A stretch of DNA of 55,486 bases from CAZGSD01 sp964528305. GTDB lineage: Bacteria; Patescibacteriota; Gracilibacteria; UBA1369. The notes below the pieces were generated by a model that saw only the letters and a program-made list of their open reading frames with translations, was not told where the DNA came from and did not search any database. Numbering within the stretch: position 1 is the first letter of the stretch; every line of letters starts with the position of its first letter. Of this stretch, positions 42,546 through 50,797 are shown in pieces. Location: assembly GCA_964528305.1 (NCBI GenBank), contig CAZGSD010000003.1, forward strand, positions 1 through 55,486, read 5' to 3'. The position numbers and the translations under genes are program-made.

Positions 42546-42601
42546 TTGCGTTTAAAAGGCATAATTGCTATTATATTTCTGTAAAAGGACGAAATTGTCC
42601 T
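42546..42601 (+). promoter_or_regulatory. Promoter and operator of the AbiE pair
   Basis: TTGCGT (42546-42551), 17-base spacer, TATTAT (42569-42574), followed at the expected start of transcription by an inverted repeat AGGAC-GAAATT-GTCCT (42586-42601). AbiEi antitoxins are known to repress their own operons through inverted repeats, so this is a good operator candidate. Confidence 0.65.
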
Positions 42602-42615
42602 GTTTAAGAAACAAA

Positions 42616-43239
42616 ATGCAATTTATAAACTTTCGCAAACAATTTTCTATCTATCCTATATTTTCACTACAGGATGTACGAAAAGTATTTAATAATTTTT
42701 CATATAGACAACTGGATCGTTGGGAAAAAAAAGCTTATATCAAAAAAGTGAAGAGAGGGTTTTATTGCTTTAACGATCAAAATCTTGATCGAGATTTTCT
42801 TTTTTATGTAGCCAATAAAATTTACGCACCGTCCTATGTATCTTTGGAAATAGCTTTGAAATATTATGGATTGATTCCTGAAGAGATTTTTCAGATAACT
42901 TCCGTCAGTATAAAAAAAACAACAAATTTCCATACTGATATTGGTAATTTTAGCTATAAAAAAGTCAAACCTGCCCTTTATTTCGGCTATAAAATAGTTA
43001 ATGTTGGTCAACAAAGCATTCTATTGGCTGATATGGAAAAGGCTCTTTTGGATTATTTATATATTAATACGAAGTTGAAAATTGCAGTAGATTTTGAAGG
43101 TATGCGTTTAAATGTAAATGCATTAAAATCACAAATTAATTTAGAGAAATTTCACAAATATTTAATAATGTTTTGCAATAAACAATTAACAAAGAGGGTT
43201 AGTTTATTTTTAACAACTATTTTAAATGATAGGACTTGA
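42616..43239 (+). CDS. AbiEi-like antitoxin/transcriptional regulator
   Basis: About 207 residues from ATG 42616 (MQFINFRKQF); the frame begins at 42565 inside the promoter region. An N-terminal winged-helix part (FSLQDVRKVF, then YRQLDRWEKKAYIKKVKRGFYCF, with the typical linker into a beta hairpin) is followed by the AbiEi C-terminal region (YVSLEIALKYYGLIPE, ADMEKALLDYLY). This matches type IV AbiE systems in which AbiEi represses and counteracts AbiEii. It overlaps abiEii by 14 bases. Confidence 0.85.
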   Translation: MQFINFRKQFSIYPIFSLQDVRKVFNNFSYRQLDRWEKKAYIKKVKRGFYCFNDQNLDRDFLFYVANKIYAPSYVSLEIALKYYGLIPEEIFQITSVSIKKTTNFHTDIGNFSYKKVKPALYFGYKIVNVGQQSILLADMEKALLDYLYINTKLKIAVDFEGMRLNVNALKSQINLEKFHKYLIMFCNKQLTKRVSLFLTTILNDRT

Positions 43240-44002
43240 TCAAATTTTGGCGGCATATCCGGAAAACTTGAGAGGTTTCAGAGAAAGCATCTTAAAAGAG
43301 TATTTGCAGTATAAAATTTTGAATAGTATTTATGATAGCAAATATGCCAATAAGCTGGTTTTTCTTGGTGGTACTGCGCTGCGTATTATTTATGGAAGTA
43401 GCAGATTTTCTGAAGATTTGGATTTCGATAATTTTGATTTGACTGAAAATGAATTTACAAAGTTAAGTCAAATTATCCACCGAGATTTGACACTTCAAGG
43501 GCTGGATGTGGAAATTAATACTGTCACCAAAAATGCTTATAGGATCAAAATCCGTATTCCTAATCTGCTCTTTGACTCCGGTCTTTCTAGCATGACAGAA
43601 CAAAAAATTCTAATTCAGGTTGATACTGTGCCGCAAAATTTTGAATATATACCTGAAAAACCACTGCTTAATAAATTTGATGTGTTTACTCAGATTAATG
43701 CCGTTCCCAAAGATTTATTGCTCGCTCAAAAGATTTTTGCGTCCGTTAATCGCAAACGTATCATGGGGCGTGATTTTTTTGATATAGTTTTTTTATATGG
43801 CATTGGAGCAAAGCCGGATTTTGCTTATCTAAAAAAGAAGATTGATATTGATAAGGCAAAAGATTTAAAACAATATTTGTTAGCAAAAACAGCTTCATTT
43901 AGTTTTGAAGATTTGGCTAGTGATGTAGAGCCATTGCTTTTTGATCCCAGAGATAAAAAAAAGGTTTTACTGTTCCGCGAATTTATTGAACAGAGTTTAT
44001 AA
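43226..44002 (+). CDS. AbiEii-like nucleotidyltransferase toxin
   Basis: 258 residues with the defining motif GGTALRIIYGSSRFSEDLDF (residues 48-67): GG-T plus the metal-binding DxD of polymerase-beta-like nucleotidyltransferases. Downstream, LLAQKIFASVNRKRIMGRDFFDIVFL supplies the conserved Lys and Asp of motif III. AbiEii/MenT proteins block growth by adding nucleotides, in several cases to tRNA, and act against phage by abortive infection. Organised with AbiEi upstream in one overlapping operon. Its position inside a repeat-flanked block suggests acquisition. Confidence 0.9.
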   Translation: MIGLDQILAAYPENLRGFRESILKEYLQYKILNSIYDSKYANKLVFLGGTALRIIYGSSRFSEDLDFDNFDLTENEFTKLSQIIHRDLTLQGLDVEINTVTKNAYRIKIRIPNLLFDSGLSSMTEQKILIQVDTVPQNFEYIPEKPLLNKFDVFTQINAVPKDLLLAQKIFASVNRKRIMGRDFFDIVFLYGIGAKPDFAYLKKKIDIDKAKDLKQYLLAKTASFSFEDLASDVEPLLFDPRDKKKVLLFREFIEQSL

Positions 44003-44140
44003 AAAGATAACTCGATTTTGTTGCTCAAGGTGATTTATACGAGTCAAATATTTTTCATATTTTATTAATTATAATTTAACATGGTGTTTTTATTGTAGTT
44101 TTGTCATTCACAGCAGAAACACTGACAAGGAGATATTATC

Positions 44141-44359
44141 ATGTCTATCAAACCAGTAGCCTGTGTCATGCTTGTGGCTCTGATCCTCACTTGTGCAGGG
44201 GATACTTTGTTGCCTGGGGAGGCGGTTTTCATCTATGGGTGCATGCCTGGTCCGCCGGCAGTATATAGGTGTAATCAACCTCCCCGTGCCAAATGCATAC
44301 TAATTGCTTCTGGTGACAATATTGTCTTTTCTAGCCGCACTCCCTGGCATGTGGAATGA
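44141..44359 (+). CDS. Small secreted cysteine-containing protein
   Basis: 72 residues: a hydrophobic signal-like segment (residues 5-20, with Cys18 near a lipobox-like LTCAG) and a short Pro/Cys-containing mature part with three further cysteines. It is preceded by a textbook Shine-Dalgarno AAGGAGATATTATC-ATG, rare in this window, and followed by an intrinsic terminator at 44427-44449. No family is recognised. Both signals support a real, perhaps foreign gene. Confidence 0.5.
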   Translation: MSIKPVACVMLVALILTCAGDTLLPGEAVFIYGCMPGPPAVYRCNQPPRAKCILIASGDNIVFSSRTPWHVE

Positions 44360-44414
44360 CTAAGACGGATAAAGCTTGTCAATTGCTACCATGACTGGTG
44401 CGCAATACGATAGA

Positions 44415-45335
44415 TTACTTGTCTTGAAGAGGGGGATCCCCCCTCTTTTCTTGCTTGTCTATGTAATATATTTTAAATGCCTGTGGACAAAACCCATGTC
44501 TTAAGATCTGTTCTTGCCTGCTTTTAGCGGATGTTTGTGAAATACTGTTTTCAAGTCGTGAACAAATTTTTATAAATCTACTTCTTTCATGTTTTACTAT
44601 GTCGTCAATATCCATATCTGATGTAATTCCTTCTTCTAGTCCAATATCAGCCAATGTTTGGTGAAATTTTCCGGCTGAAACCATATTAGCTGCAAGCATT
44701 TCTGCAGTATAGGCACTAAATTCTGATGTTTGATTTGTTTTAATCAGATCAAACATATGTTGTAATTCGTGTGTCAGAATAAGTCCGGCCCATTCAGTTG
44801 AAATTTCGAAATTTTTAATGTGGGTGGTTGCCGGGATGTTGTCGTGCTGAGGAGATGTGAAGGCCCAAACAGGAATATCTGTATAGTCGGGGTGGCTATG
44901 AGGGACAAAGGATATCCAGCCATTAGATTTGGGAAAATCGTCTTGGCCATGAGGTGTATTATGTGGTGGCCATTCCACGTGGGTTTTATAGAAATTTAGG
45001 AGTTTGATTAATTCATGAGACTGATGGGCATTCGCTGCTTTAGAGACCATGGTTAATCCTTCTTCATAAGTCTTTTTCAACACATCAGTATCAATATCGG
45101 TATTAGTGAATATGGTAGCCGGATCGGCGGTTGGTGCTGAATGCTTATTTGTAAATGAAGTGTCTGCAGGGACAAGAGTGCCGGTGCTGTATAGTATGCC
45201 TAAAACAGTGGTTATATTTTTTATAATAGAATTGGTCTTGGAGTTAATTGGTGAATCATGATGTGATTGAGGTCTTGTTTCACCTATCTGAGGAGAATAA
45301 TTGATGTTAGTTTTGTGATTTTTTGCTTGTTGCAT
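44415..45335 (-). CDS. Membrane-anchored zinc metallopeptidase-like protein
   Basis: 306 residues. A hydrophilic N-terminus of about 35 residues precedes one membrane helix (about 36-55), then an extracytoplasmic domain. The motif LILTHELQHMFDLI is an HExxH zinc site near residue 190, and a downstream SAYTAEMLAAN supplies Glu as a probable third ligand, the gluzincin-like layout. No specific peptidase family is recognised. The 3' end contains the hairpin AAGAGGGGG-ATC-CCCCCTCTT, which codes for part of its last 11 residues. Confidence 0.65.
   Translation of the reverse strand: MQQAKNHKTNINYSPQIGETRPQSHHDSPINSKTNSIIKNITTVLGILYSTGTLVPADTSFTNKHSAPTADPATIFTNTDIDTDVLKKTYEEGLTMVSKAANAHQSHELIKLLNFYKTHVEWPPHNTPHGQDDFPKSNGWISFVPHSHPDYTDIPVWAFTSPQHDNIPATTHIKNFEISTEWAGLILTHELQHMFDLIKTNQTSEFSAYTAEMLAANMVSAGKFHQTLADIGLEEGITSDMDIDDIVKHERSRFIKICSRLENSISQTSAKSRQEQILRHGFCPQAFKIYYIDKQEKRGDPPLQDK
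44427..44449 (+). terminator. Intrinsic terminator inside the end of the convergent gene
   Basis: Perfect 9-bp stem AAGAGGGGG/CCCCCTCTT with a 3-base loop, ending in TTTT on the plus strand, 68 bases after the small secreted gene. It lies within the last codons of the peptidase-like gene. Confidence 0.8.
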
Positions 45336-45438
45336 TGAGTTTGTGTTTGGTTACTTTTTTGTTTTTTGGCGGATAAATTCTTTAAAGAAAGTTTAAACTT
45401 TTCCTAAAAAGTAACAATGATTTTTGAGTGATAAATAT

Positions 45439-45516
45439 TTGTGGGTCACAAAACGATTGTTATTTGGGTGGCTTTTCCGCTAAATTGAAATAAATCAAAT
45501 ATAAATATGCCAAAAA
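45439..45516. repeat. Direct repeat, copy 2 (78 bp)
   Basis: Second copy of 42429-42505, with one extra C at 45447. It supplies the leader, start codon and first codons of the PilX-like gene, so this copy sits at the functional locus. The two copies bound a block of about 3.0 kb. Confidence 0.95.
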
Positions 45517-46868
45517 GGATTTTTGCTAAATTAATGCTCGGCGTGGGGCGCGTGATGCGTGGTGGTCAGGTGCGCCGCAGTTCGGCTGGGCTGTCTATAT
45601 TAATGGCGGTGATTTTGATCAGTTTAATTGTAGTTTTTTCCATTGGGGTGACTACCATGGTTACCGAATCCACCCGTCAGGCCGGTAATGTGAAGCAGGG
45701 AACGTCGGCTTATTATGCGGCGGAGGCGGGGTTGGAGCAGGCGCTGCTGGTCAATCGAAGTTTGAGTTTGTTGTCGGATGGTGGGGTGGGGGCGAATGCC
45801 AGTGGTGGTAGTGGGAGTAATGTCGCCGGTCAGCCAATCAGTAATTTCAAAATACAGGGTAGTAGTGGCAAGCTGGTGGAGCAAACAGTCAATGGCAAAT
45901 ACATCATACCTTTTCCCTGGACTGGAAATGTGCCCTGGCATGGAGAAGGGTCTATACCGGTGGTGGGGGGGTGTAATCCGGAGAAGCCGCCGGTGAGGAC
46001 GGGGGAGGGGATTGAGAAGAATTTTACTTATAGGAATGGCTCCTCTGAGGTTACTGATGAGGAGAAAAATCATCCCTGTAATTGGAATAAATTGGCTTTG
46101 GGGGAGAAGGCGGCTATACCGTTGTATGGGCTAAATAGCTCGGGCGATGGATTTACTAATTTTACTGATTTCATTTTGCGCGTGCGGACGCCGTGTAAGG
46201 ATGGGAAGGAGATGTGTCTGCCTACGGAACGTTTGGAGCTGAATTGTTTTGATAAGGGGGAGATTAAGTGTGTGGCTGGTGATACAAGTATTACTGCCCA
46301 AAATAAAAAAGGGGAAGTTGTGCTGGCTTGGCAGATTGATATGGAGGAGAAGGCGGGGGGTGGGGTGGTGACTGTTTTGCCGTTGGAGGAGGTTCGAACT
46401 GACAACAATACATACGATGTAGATACTTCATCTTTGTTTGAGGGGCGCTTGAATAAGGCTAAAACTGATCGTGCCAATCCCTTTGTGCTTTTAGATCAAT
46501 CTAAATTTGTTGCGAGTGAGAATACTTTTAAGAATGTTGGAAGCTTTTTACAGAATGCGACTTATCAACTACCTGCTCTCAAACTATCCGTGGTTGGAAA
46601 TTTAGTGGGGTGTAAAGAAAAAACGGAATGTGAGTTTTCTTATGATAGTCCCATGAATGGAAATAGTGCTAATAATAATTATCAAGGGCCAATCTATGTT
46701 CCTTATCTGGAATATCAGGTAGTATTTCCATCTGGTGGTGGGGGTATAACTCCAGTTAATTCTGCCAATATCATCACCGGTGAAGGTCAATCTGGCCCAT
46801 TCAATCAAACTATTCGTGTTAAAGTGCCGCATGATAGTTCCAGTCTGGAATATGTGATTCAGCAATAA
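45507..46868 (+). CDS. PilX-like pilus assembly/secreted surface protein
   Basis: 453 residues. A basic N-terminus is followed by RRSSAGLSILMAVILISLIVVF, a type-IV-pilin-like membrane helix (seen as GLSILMAVILISLIVV), and then AGNVKQGTSAYYAAEAGLEQAL, the YYAAEAGLE motif that marks PilX/PilW-type minor pilins. The remaining 380 residues are a large extracellular domain with eight cysteines in pairs and Gly/Ser-rich loops; its family is unknown. It may be a minor pilin or tip adhesin of a type IV pilus. The start codon lies within repeat copy 2. Confidence 0.8.
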   Translation: MPKRIFAKLMLGVGRVMRGGQVRRSSAGLSILMAVILISLIVVFSIGVTTMVTESTRQAGNVKQGTSAYYAAEAGLEQALLVNRSLSLLSDGGVGANASGGSGSNVAGQPISNFKIQGSSGKLVEQTVNGKYIIPFPWTGNVPWHGEGSIPVVGGCNPEKPPVRTGEGIEKNFTYRNGSSEVTDEEKNHPCNWNKLALGEKAAIPLYGLNSSGDGFTNFTDFILRVRTPCKDGKEMCLPTERLELNCFDKGEIKCVAGDTSITAQNKKGEVVLAWQIDMEEKAGGGVVTVLPLEEVRTDNNTYDVDTSSLFEGRLNKAKTDRANPFVLLDQSKFVASENTFKNVGSFLQNATYQLPALKLSVVGNLVGCKEKTECEFSYDSPMNGNSANNNYQGPIYVPYLEYQVVFPSGGGGITPVNSANIITGEGQSGPFNQTIRVKVPHDSSSLEYVIQQ

Positions 46869-46896
46869 AGACTAAATTCGCTGGACAAATTAAAAT

Positions 46897-46926
46897 TAGC
46901 TAGTAAAATGCTAGGTAACTATAAAA
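46897..46926 (+). promoter_or_regulatory. Weak promoter candidate before the surface protein gene
   Basis: TTAGCT (46897-46902), 18-base spacer, TATAAA (46921-46926), 11 bases before the start codon. The short distance would give a nearly leaderless message. Confidence 0.35.
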
Positions 46927-46936
46927 TTTAAATCTC

Positions 46937-48856
46937 ATGCCAATTACCAATTTACGTGATGTTTCTGATGGAGTTGATCGATTAAAAAGTAATGACAATG
47001 AAAGAGAGTTTGAGAATAGCTCTACTTCGAAACTTGGTAAATGGATGGGAGCTTTTGCGGCGGCGGCCTTGGTTACAACAGCTGGTTCATCTAAAGCTGA
47101 AGCTGGTAGTGGGCCAGGACCGGAGGAGATTAATGCTAATTTTGCTCCAGCTAGTGTTGTCCACAAAGCTGGTAGTGCAGAAGTACATGTATATGGAGCT
47201 ACTAATGATAGGGGTACTGTTGGTCAATTTGATGCTGCCAGATATACATCTACTAGTAATGGTAATCTGCCTTGGAATATGAACTGGCTTACTGGTATTG
47301 GACGTACGGAAGATGATGAGGGGTATACTGTGGTCTCGCCTGATTGGGGACGAGTTTGTATACATAATTCTGATTTAAATCGTATTAAGTGTGGTAATTT
47401 GGATGGTACTGGATTGAATGCTACCAGTGTAAATGAAATTGTTGGGGTTCCTAGTAGAGGTGGGTTGGTTTTTGTTGGTAATAATAGATTAGCGACAAGA
47501 GATTTATCAAATCAATTGGCTTTAATAGATATAGCTACTGGTGCTAGTTCATCGTTTAACTGTTCTGTTCTTGGCGCAGTCAATCACGCTGCGGGTGGTG
47601 CTGCTGGAGGATTTTTCTATACACAATCTAATGGTAGCGGGACCGTGGGGGGACAAGATTTTTTCCGACAACCTTTTACTTTTAATGAAACTACTGGGGT
47701 TGCTAGCTGCAGTGGTAGTAGAACGAATTTAAATTCAGTAGCAGCTTATGGTATTATTAATACATCTCTCAATGAGCGTGTGGGTGCTGTAGACCAATTA
47801 ACTGGAGATTTTTATTTCGCTGATTCGAATGGAGTGTTTAAAGTCGCTCATCACGCTAGCACTTGTGGAGATGGTTTCATCAGTGGTCTTTATTTGCCCA
47901 CTGGCGGTGAGCAATGTGATCCCGCTTCCAAATGGGCTTTGAATGCTCAAAGTTGTCTTTCTCTCGGCCTGCCTGATGGTGAATTGCGCTGTAATGCTGT
48001 GACCTGCCAATTTGATACTTCACGCTGTACAGGTACGCCTGTCCCAGATGCCGGCACTGACTCCGGTGTTGACGCTGCGCCTAATCTGGATGGTGGGGTA
48101 GATGCTGCTCCAAGCCTGGTGAATAAGATTGAAGTGTTTGGGGAAAAATGTAAATTGATTGATCTCAATGAAGCTGGTGTGGGTGGGATACAGGCCGATG
48201 TACAAGCTACTTGTCGAGGTTTGTTTACAAAGGCTGGTTGGCGTGTGCCAACTGAAATGGTATTGGGAAATATGGCGCAGGTGGCCGTAACACATACTGT
48301 TAATTTTGCTGAATTGGCTGAACGGGCTATTAATTTAGTTCCACGTGGTGTGAAGGAGACCATCAAATCCCAGGGTAATCCTAATTATTGGAGATTTGGG
48401 ACTGGAGCTGGTGGTATTTTGGGAAATGAAGGTACTGATTTTGAGATCGACACTACCGATACAAAAGCCTACAAAGTTCGTGTAACTGATGGAAAAGTCT
48501 GTTTTGGAGTGAATGGAGATTATAATAATAGATGGACTGCAATTGATCTGGGTGCCGGTCTCGGTTGTGTTCCTGCCGGTTATGAAATTACTTTTGCTCC
48601 GGATATGGATGGTCAGGAATTGAAACTTCTGGGAGTGGAGAAATTCGCTTCATCTAACGATGGAGGTGTGCTGCCGGATGGTGGAGTTTTGACTCCGGAT
48701 GCTGGGGTAGCCAATGTTCCTAATAATCCGGGGGACAAAGGTGGTTGTTCTTCCGCGCCGGAAGGTTATACTGACTTCTCAGGCAGTGGATTTTTGGGTC
48801 TGGCGGCTGCTATGATTGCGGCCAGGTTGGGTCGGAAGAGGAGGGTGGGAAGATAA
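46937..48856 (+). CDS. Secreted surface protein with MYXO-CTERM-like C-terminal signal
   Basis: 639 residues. The signal peptide has a long charged n-region (about 35 residues), then WMGAFAAAALVTTAG. Residues 60-300 look like beta-propeller strands. Near 310-360 is a cysteine motif CGDGFISG...GEQCD...C.SLGLPDGELRCN...FDTSRC, as in myxobacterial Cys-rich repeats, followed by Asp/Gly/Ala-rich spacers (PDAGTDSGVDAAP, LDGGVDAAP). The end shows GGCSSAPEG, a short hydrophobic stretch and RLGRKRR, the tripartite MYXO-CTERM layout processed by myxosortase-type enzymes. All this resembles Myxococcota surface proteins and suggests transfer. No sorting enzyme is in the window. Confidence 0.75.
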   Translation: MPITNLRDVSDGVDRLKSNDNEREFENSSTSKLGKWMGAFAAAALVTTAGSSKAEAGSGPGPEEINANFAPASVVHKAGSAEVHVYGATNDRGTVGQFDAARYTSTSNGNLPWNMNWLTGIGRTEDDEGYTVVSPDWGRVCIHNSDLNRIKCGNLDGTGLNATSVNEIVGVPSRGGLVFVGNNRLATRDLSNQLALIDIATGASSSFNCSVLGAVNHAAGGAAGGFFYTQSNGSGTVGGQDFFRQPFTFNETTGVASCSGSRTNLNSVAAYGIINTSLNERVGAVDQLTGDFYFADSNGVFKVAHHASTCGDGFISGLYLPTGGEQCDPASKWALNAQSCLSLGLPDGELRCNAVTCQFDTSRCTGTPVPDAGTDSGVDAAPNLDGGVDAAPSLVNKIEVFGEKCKLIDLNEAGVGGIQADVQATCRGLFTKAGWRVPTEMVLGNMAQVAVTHTVNFAELAERAINLVPRGVKETIKSQGNPNYWRFGTGAGGILGNEGTDFEIDTTDTKAYKVRVTDGKVCFGVNGDYNNRWTAIDLGAGLGCVPAGYEITFAPDMDGQELKLLGVEKFASSNDGGVLPDGGVLTPDAGVANVPNNPGDKGGCSSAPEGYTDFSGSGFLGLAAAMIAARLGRKRRVGR

Positions 48857-48896
48857 GAGATATGGAGCTGAATTTCAATAATTTTACATCTTAAAT

Positions 48897-50231
48897 ATGT
48901 CGTCAAAGGTTTTGATGATTAATAGTCCTTTATTTGAGAATAAAGTTGAAGGTTACGATGAGGATTCGCTTCCTCCATTGGGATTAGGATATATTGGCAC
49001 GGCGTTACGTGATTGTGGTGTGGAAACTAGATTAATTGATGCGGTAGCGGATAATATACCTGTGGCTGATATTATCGCTGCTGTAGATCAGTCTAGAGCT
49101 AATGTTTTGGCTATTAATGTTTTTACTACAAACCTTTATTTGGTACGAAAAATTTTGGAAGGTATTCATGCTAAGGTTCGTATAATTGTTGGTGGATTGT
49201 CTACAAAAACATTGTGGACGGATATTTTTAAATTCCAAACAGCATCTCCCATTGATGTTGTTATGGGGGATGGAGAAAATATTACGCCTGCGTTAGTAAA
49301 TGACCAAGTAGCTCAATTACCAGAGACGGCTGTTGCTAATAGAAGGTACTTTAAAGTGGACGCTTCATCGAGTTATTATCAGCGAGATATATCAGCGTTA
49401 TCATTAGATAGGTCGTTTTTTGAAAATGAGCCAGGGTGTAATCCTATTAATGGTGAAACAGAAGTATCTATAGTTACTAGTAGGGGGTGTATATATAATT
49501 GTGCTTTTTGTAGTGCTGCGCGATCTCAAAACGTCGGCATGGGAATTCGGGAAAGATCTGGCGTGAGTGTGTCAAATGAAATACGGACTTTGAAAGAACG
49601 ATATAGTAATCTATCGTCTATACGAGTCTTGGATGATTTGTTTTTAAAAGATCCTCATTCTGTAGATAGAGCGGTAGAAATATTTTCAAATCATGGTATT
49701 CATTGGCGGGCAATGGCGCATGTTATGTCATTTAAAAATTTAAGTGAGCGCCATTTGAGAGAGTTGGCTGATAGTGGTTGTAGTGAATTGTTTATTGGTA
49801 TTGAATCGGGGTCACCACGAATACTCAAACGTATTCATAAGACATCTGATGTTGCCTTGATTAAGAGTACTGTGCAGAGGGTTTTATCGGTTGGTATATC
49901 TGTAAAAGGATATTTTATTTATGGTTTTCCAGGAGAAACTGAAGAAGATTGCCAACAAACTTATGAATTGGCTGCTGCCCTTAAAACTATGGCTTTAAAT
50001 TCAAAGGCTTCTTTTAGAACAAGCGTCTTTCGATATAGACCATATCATGGAACGGAGTTGTACCATGAGTTAGAAAAATCTGGGCGAGCTTTAACAGTCG
50101 TACCAGACGTGACTGTAAACCGTCTTATAGACAGGCAGCAATTCAATTTTTATGTGGAAAATGTGGCTACTACTTCAGAAGATATACTTTATAAGTATAT
50201 TGTTTTAACGGATGCTCTAAATAACGCATAA
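48897..50231 (+). CDS. B12-binding-domain radical SAM protein
   Basis: 444 residues. An N-terminal cobalamin-binding-like domain (residues 1-150: MINSPLF, the PPLGLGYIGTALRD segment typical of B12-radical SAM proteins) is followed by the radical SAM core with Cys198-x3-Cys202-x2-Cys205 (GCIYNCAFCS), FIGIESGSPRILKRIHK (the GxESGS motif) and GYFIYGFPGETEEDC. The C-terminal 60 residues show no known domain. The reaction could be a methylation or C-C bond formation on an unknown substrate. It starts an operon with a UDG-like and a MazG-like gene; its stop overlaps the next start by one base. Confidence 0.92.
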   Translation: MSSKVLMINSPLFENKVEGYDEDSLPPLGLGYIGTALRDCGVETRLIDAVADNIPVADIIAAVDQSRANVLAINVFTTNLYLVRKILEGIHAKVRIIVGGLSTKTLWTDIFKFQTASPIDVVMGDGENITPALVNDQVAQLPETAVANRRYFKVDASSSYYQRDISALSLDRSFFENEPGCNPINGETEVSIVTSRGCIYNCAFCSAARSQNVGMGIRERSGVSVSNEIRTLKERYSNLSSIRVLDDLFLKDPHSVDRAVEIFSNHGIHWRAMAHVMSFKNLSERHLRELADSGCSELFIGIESGSPRILKRIHKTSDVALIKSTVQRVLSVGISVKGYFIYGFPGETEEDCQQTYELAAALKTMALNSKASFRTSVFRYRPYHGTELYHELEKSGRALTVVPDVTVNRLIDRQQFNFYVENVATTSEDILYKYIVLTDALNNA

Positions 50232-50797
50232 TGATTCATACTATAAATGAATGTGTCCGGTGTCCATTATCTCGTTATGATAAACCGTTGCTGGATGATA
50301 GAATGATGGCAGATGTCATGTGGCTAGGGTTGTCAGCCAAGCCGCGTACTGTAGGTTGTGCTAAACCGTTAGATTCTAGAACAATTTCAGGTAGTATTTT
50401 GGCTCAGATAGAAGCGGAAATGCCAGATTATAACTTCTATTCGTCTAATTTGGTTAAATGTGCTCCTGTTTCCAGTGTATATCCATATACTTTAAGATAT
50501 CCATCACAGGCGGAAATATCTCAATGTTTAGCGAATCTAGAAATTGAAATAAATGAATTGCGACCTAAGGTTATTGTATTGTTGGGAGTAATTACGGCAA
50601 AAGCTGTGTTTTCTGCAATGAAATGGTCATTTCCAAAGATGTCTGGATTTGTGCGTCATACTGTTCGGCATCAACAAATTGCATGGGTGACGCTAGAGCA
50701 CCCCTCTTATATTCATGTGTATAAACGTGAACAGACACGTGAATATGTGGATTTTGTGAAAAACCATTTACTTACTATTTTAACTGCCCATGTCTAA
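50231..50797 (+). CDS. Uracil-DNA-glycosylase-superfamily protein with altered active site
   Basis: 188 residues with the four iron-sulphur cysteines of family 4 UDGs: CVRC near residue 8, NLVKCAP near 77 and ISQC near 100, plus the fold motifs PKVIVLLGVITAKAVF and the C-terminal HPS (LEHPSYIHVY). The catalytic GExPG motif after the first strand is replaced by WLGLSAKPR, so conventional uracil excision is unlikely. Overlap of TAATG with the radical SAM gene and 8 bases with the MazG-like gene indicates one translation unit. A repurposed base- or nucleotide-binding role is inference. Confidence 0.75.
   Translation: MIHTINECVRCPLSRYDKPLLDDRMMADVMWLGLSAKPRTVGCAKPLDSRTISGSILAQIEAEMPDYNFYSSNLVKCAPVSSVYPYTLRYPSQAEISQCLANLEIEINELRPKVIVLLGVITAKAVFSAMKWSFPKMSGFVRHTVRHQQIAWVTLEHPSYIHVYKREQTREYVDFVKNHLLTILTAHV

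Noticed and set aside
42437..45516. Insertion sequence or prophage for the repeat-flanked block
   Set aside because: No transposase, integrase or terminal inverted repeats are visible; the repeats are direct and overlap a gene start.
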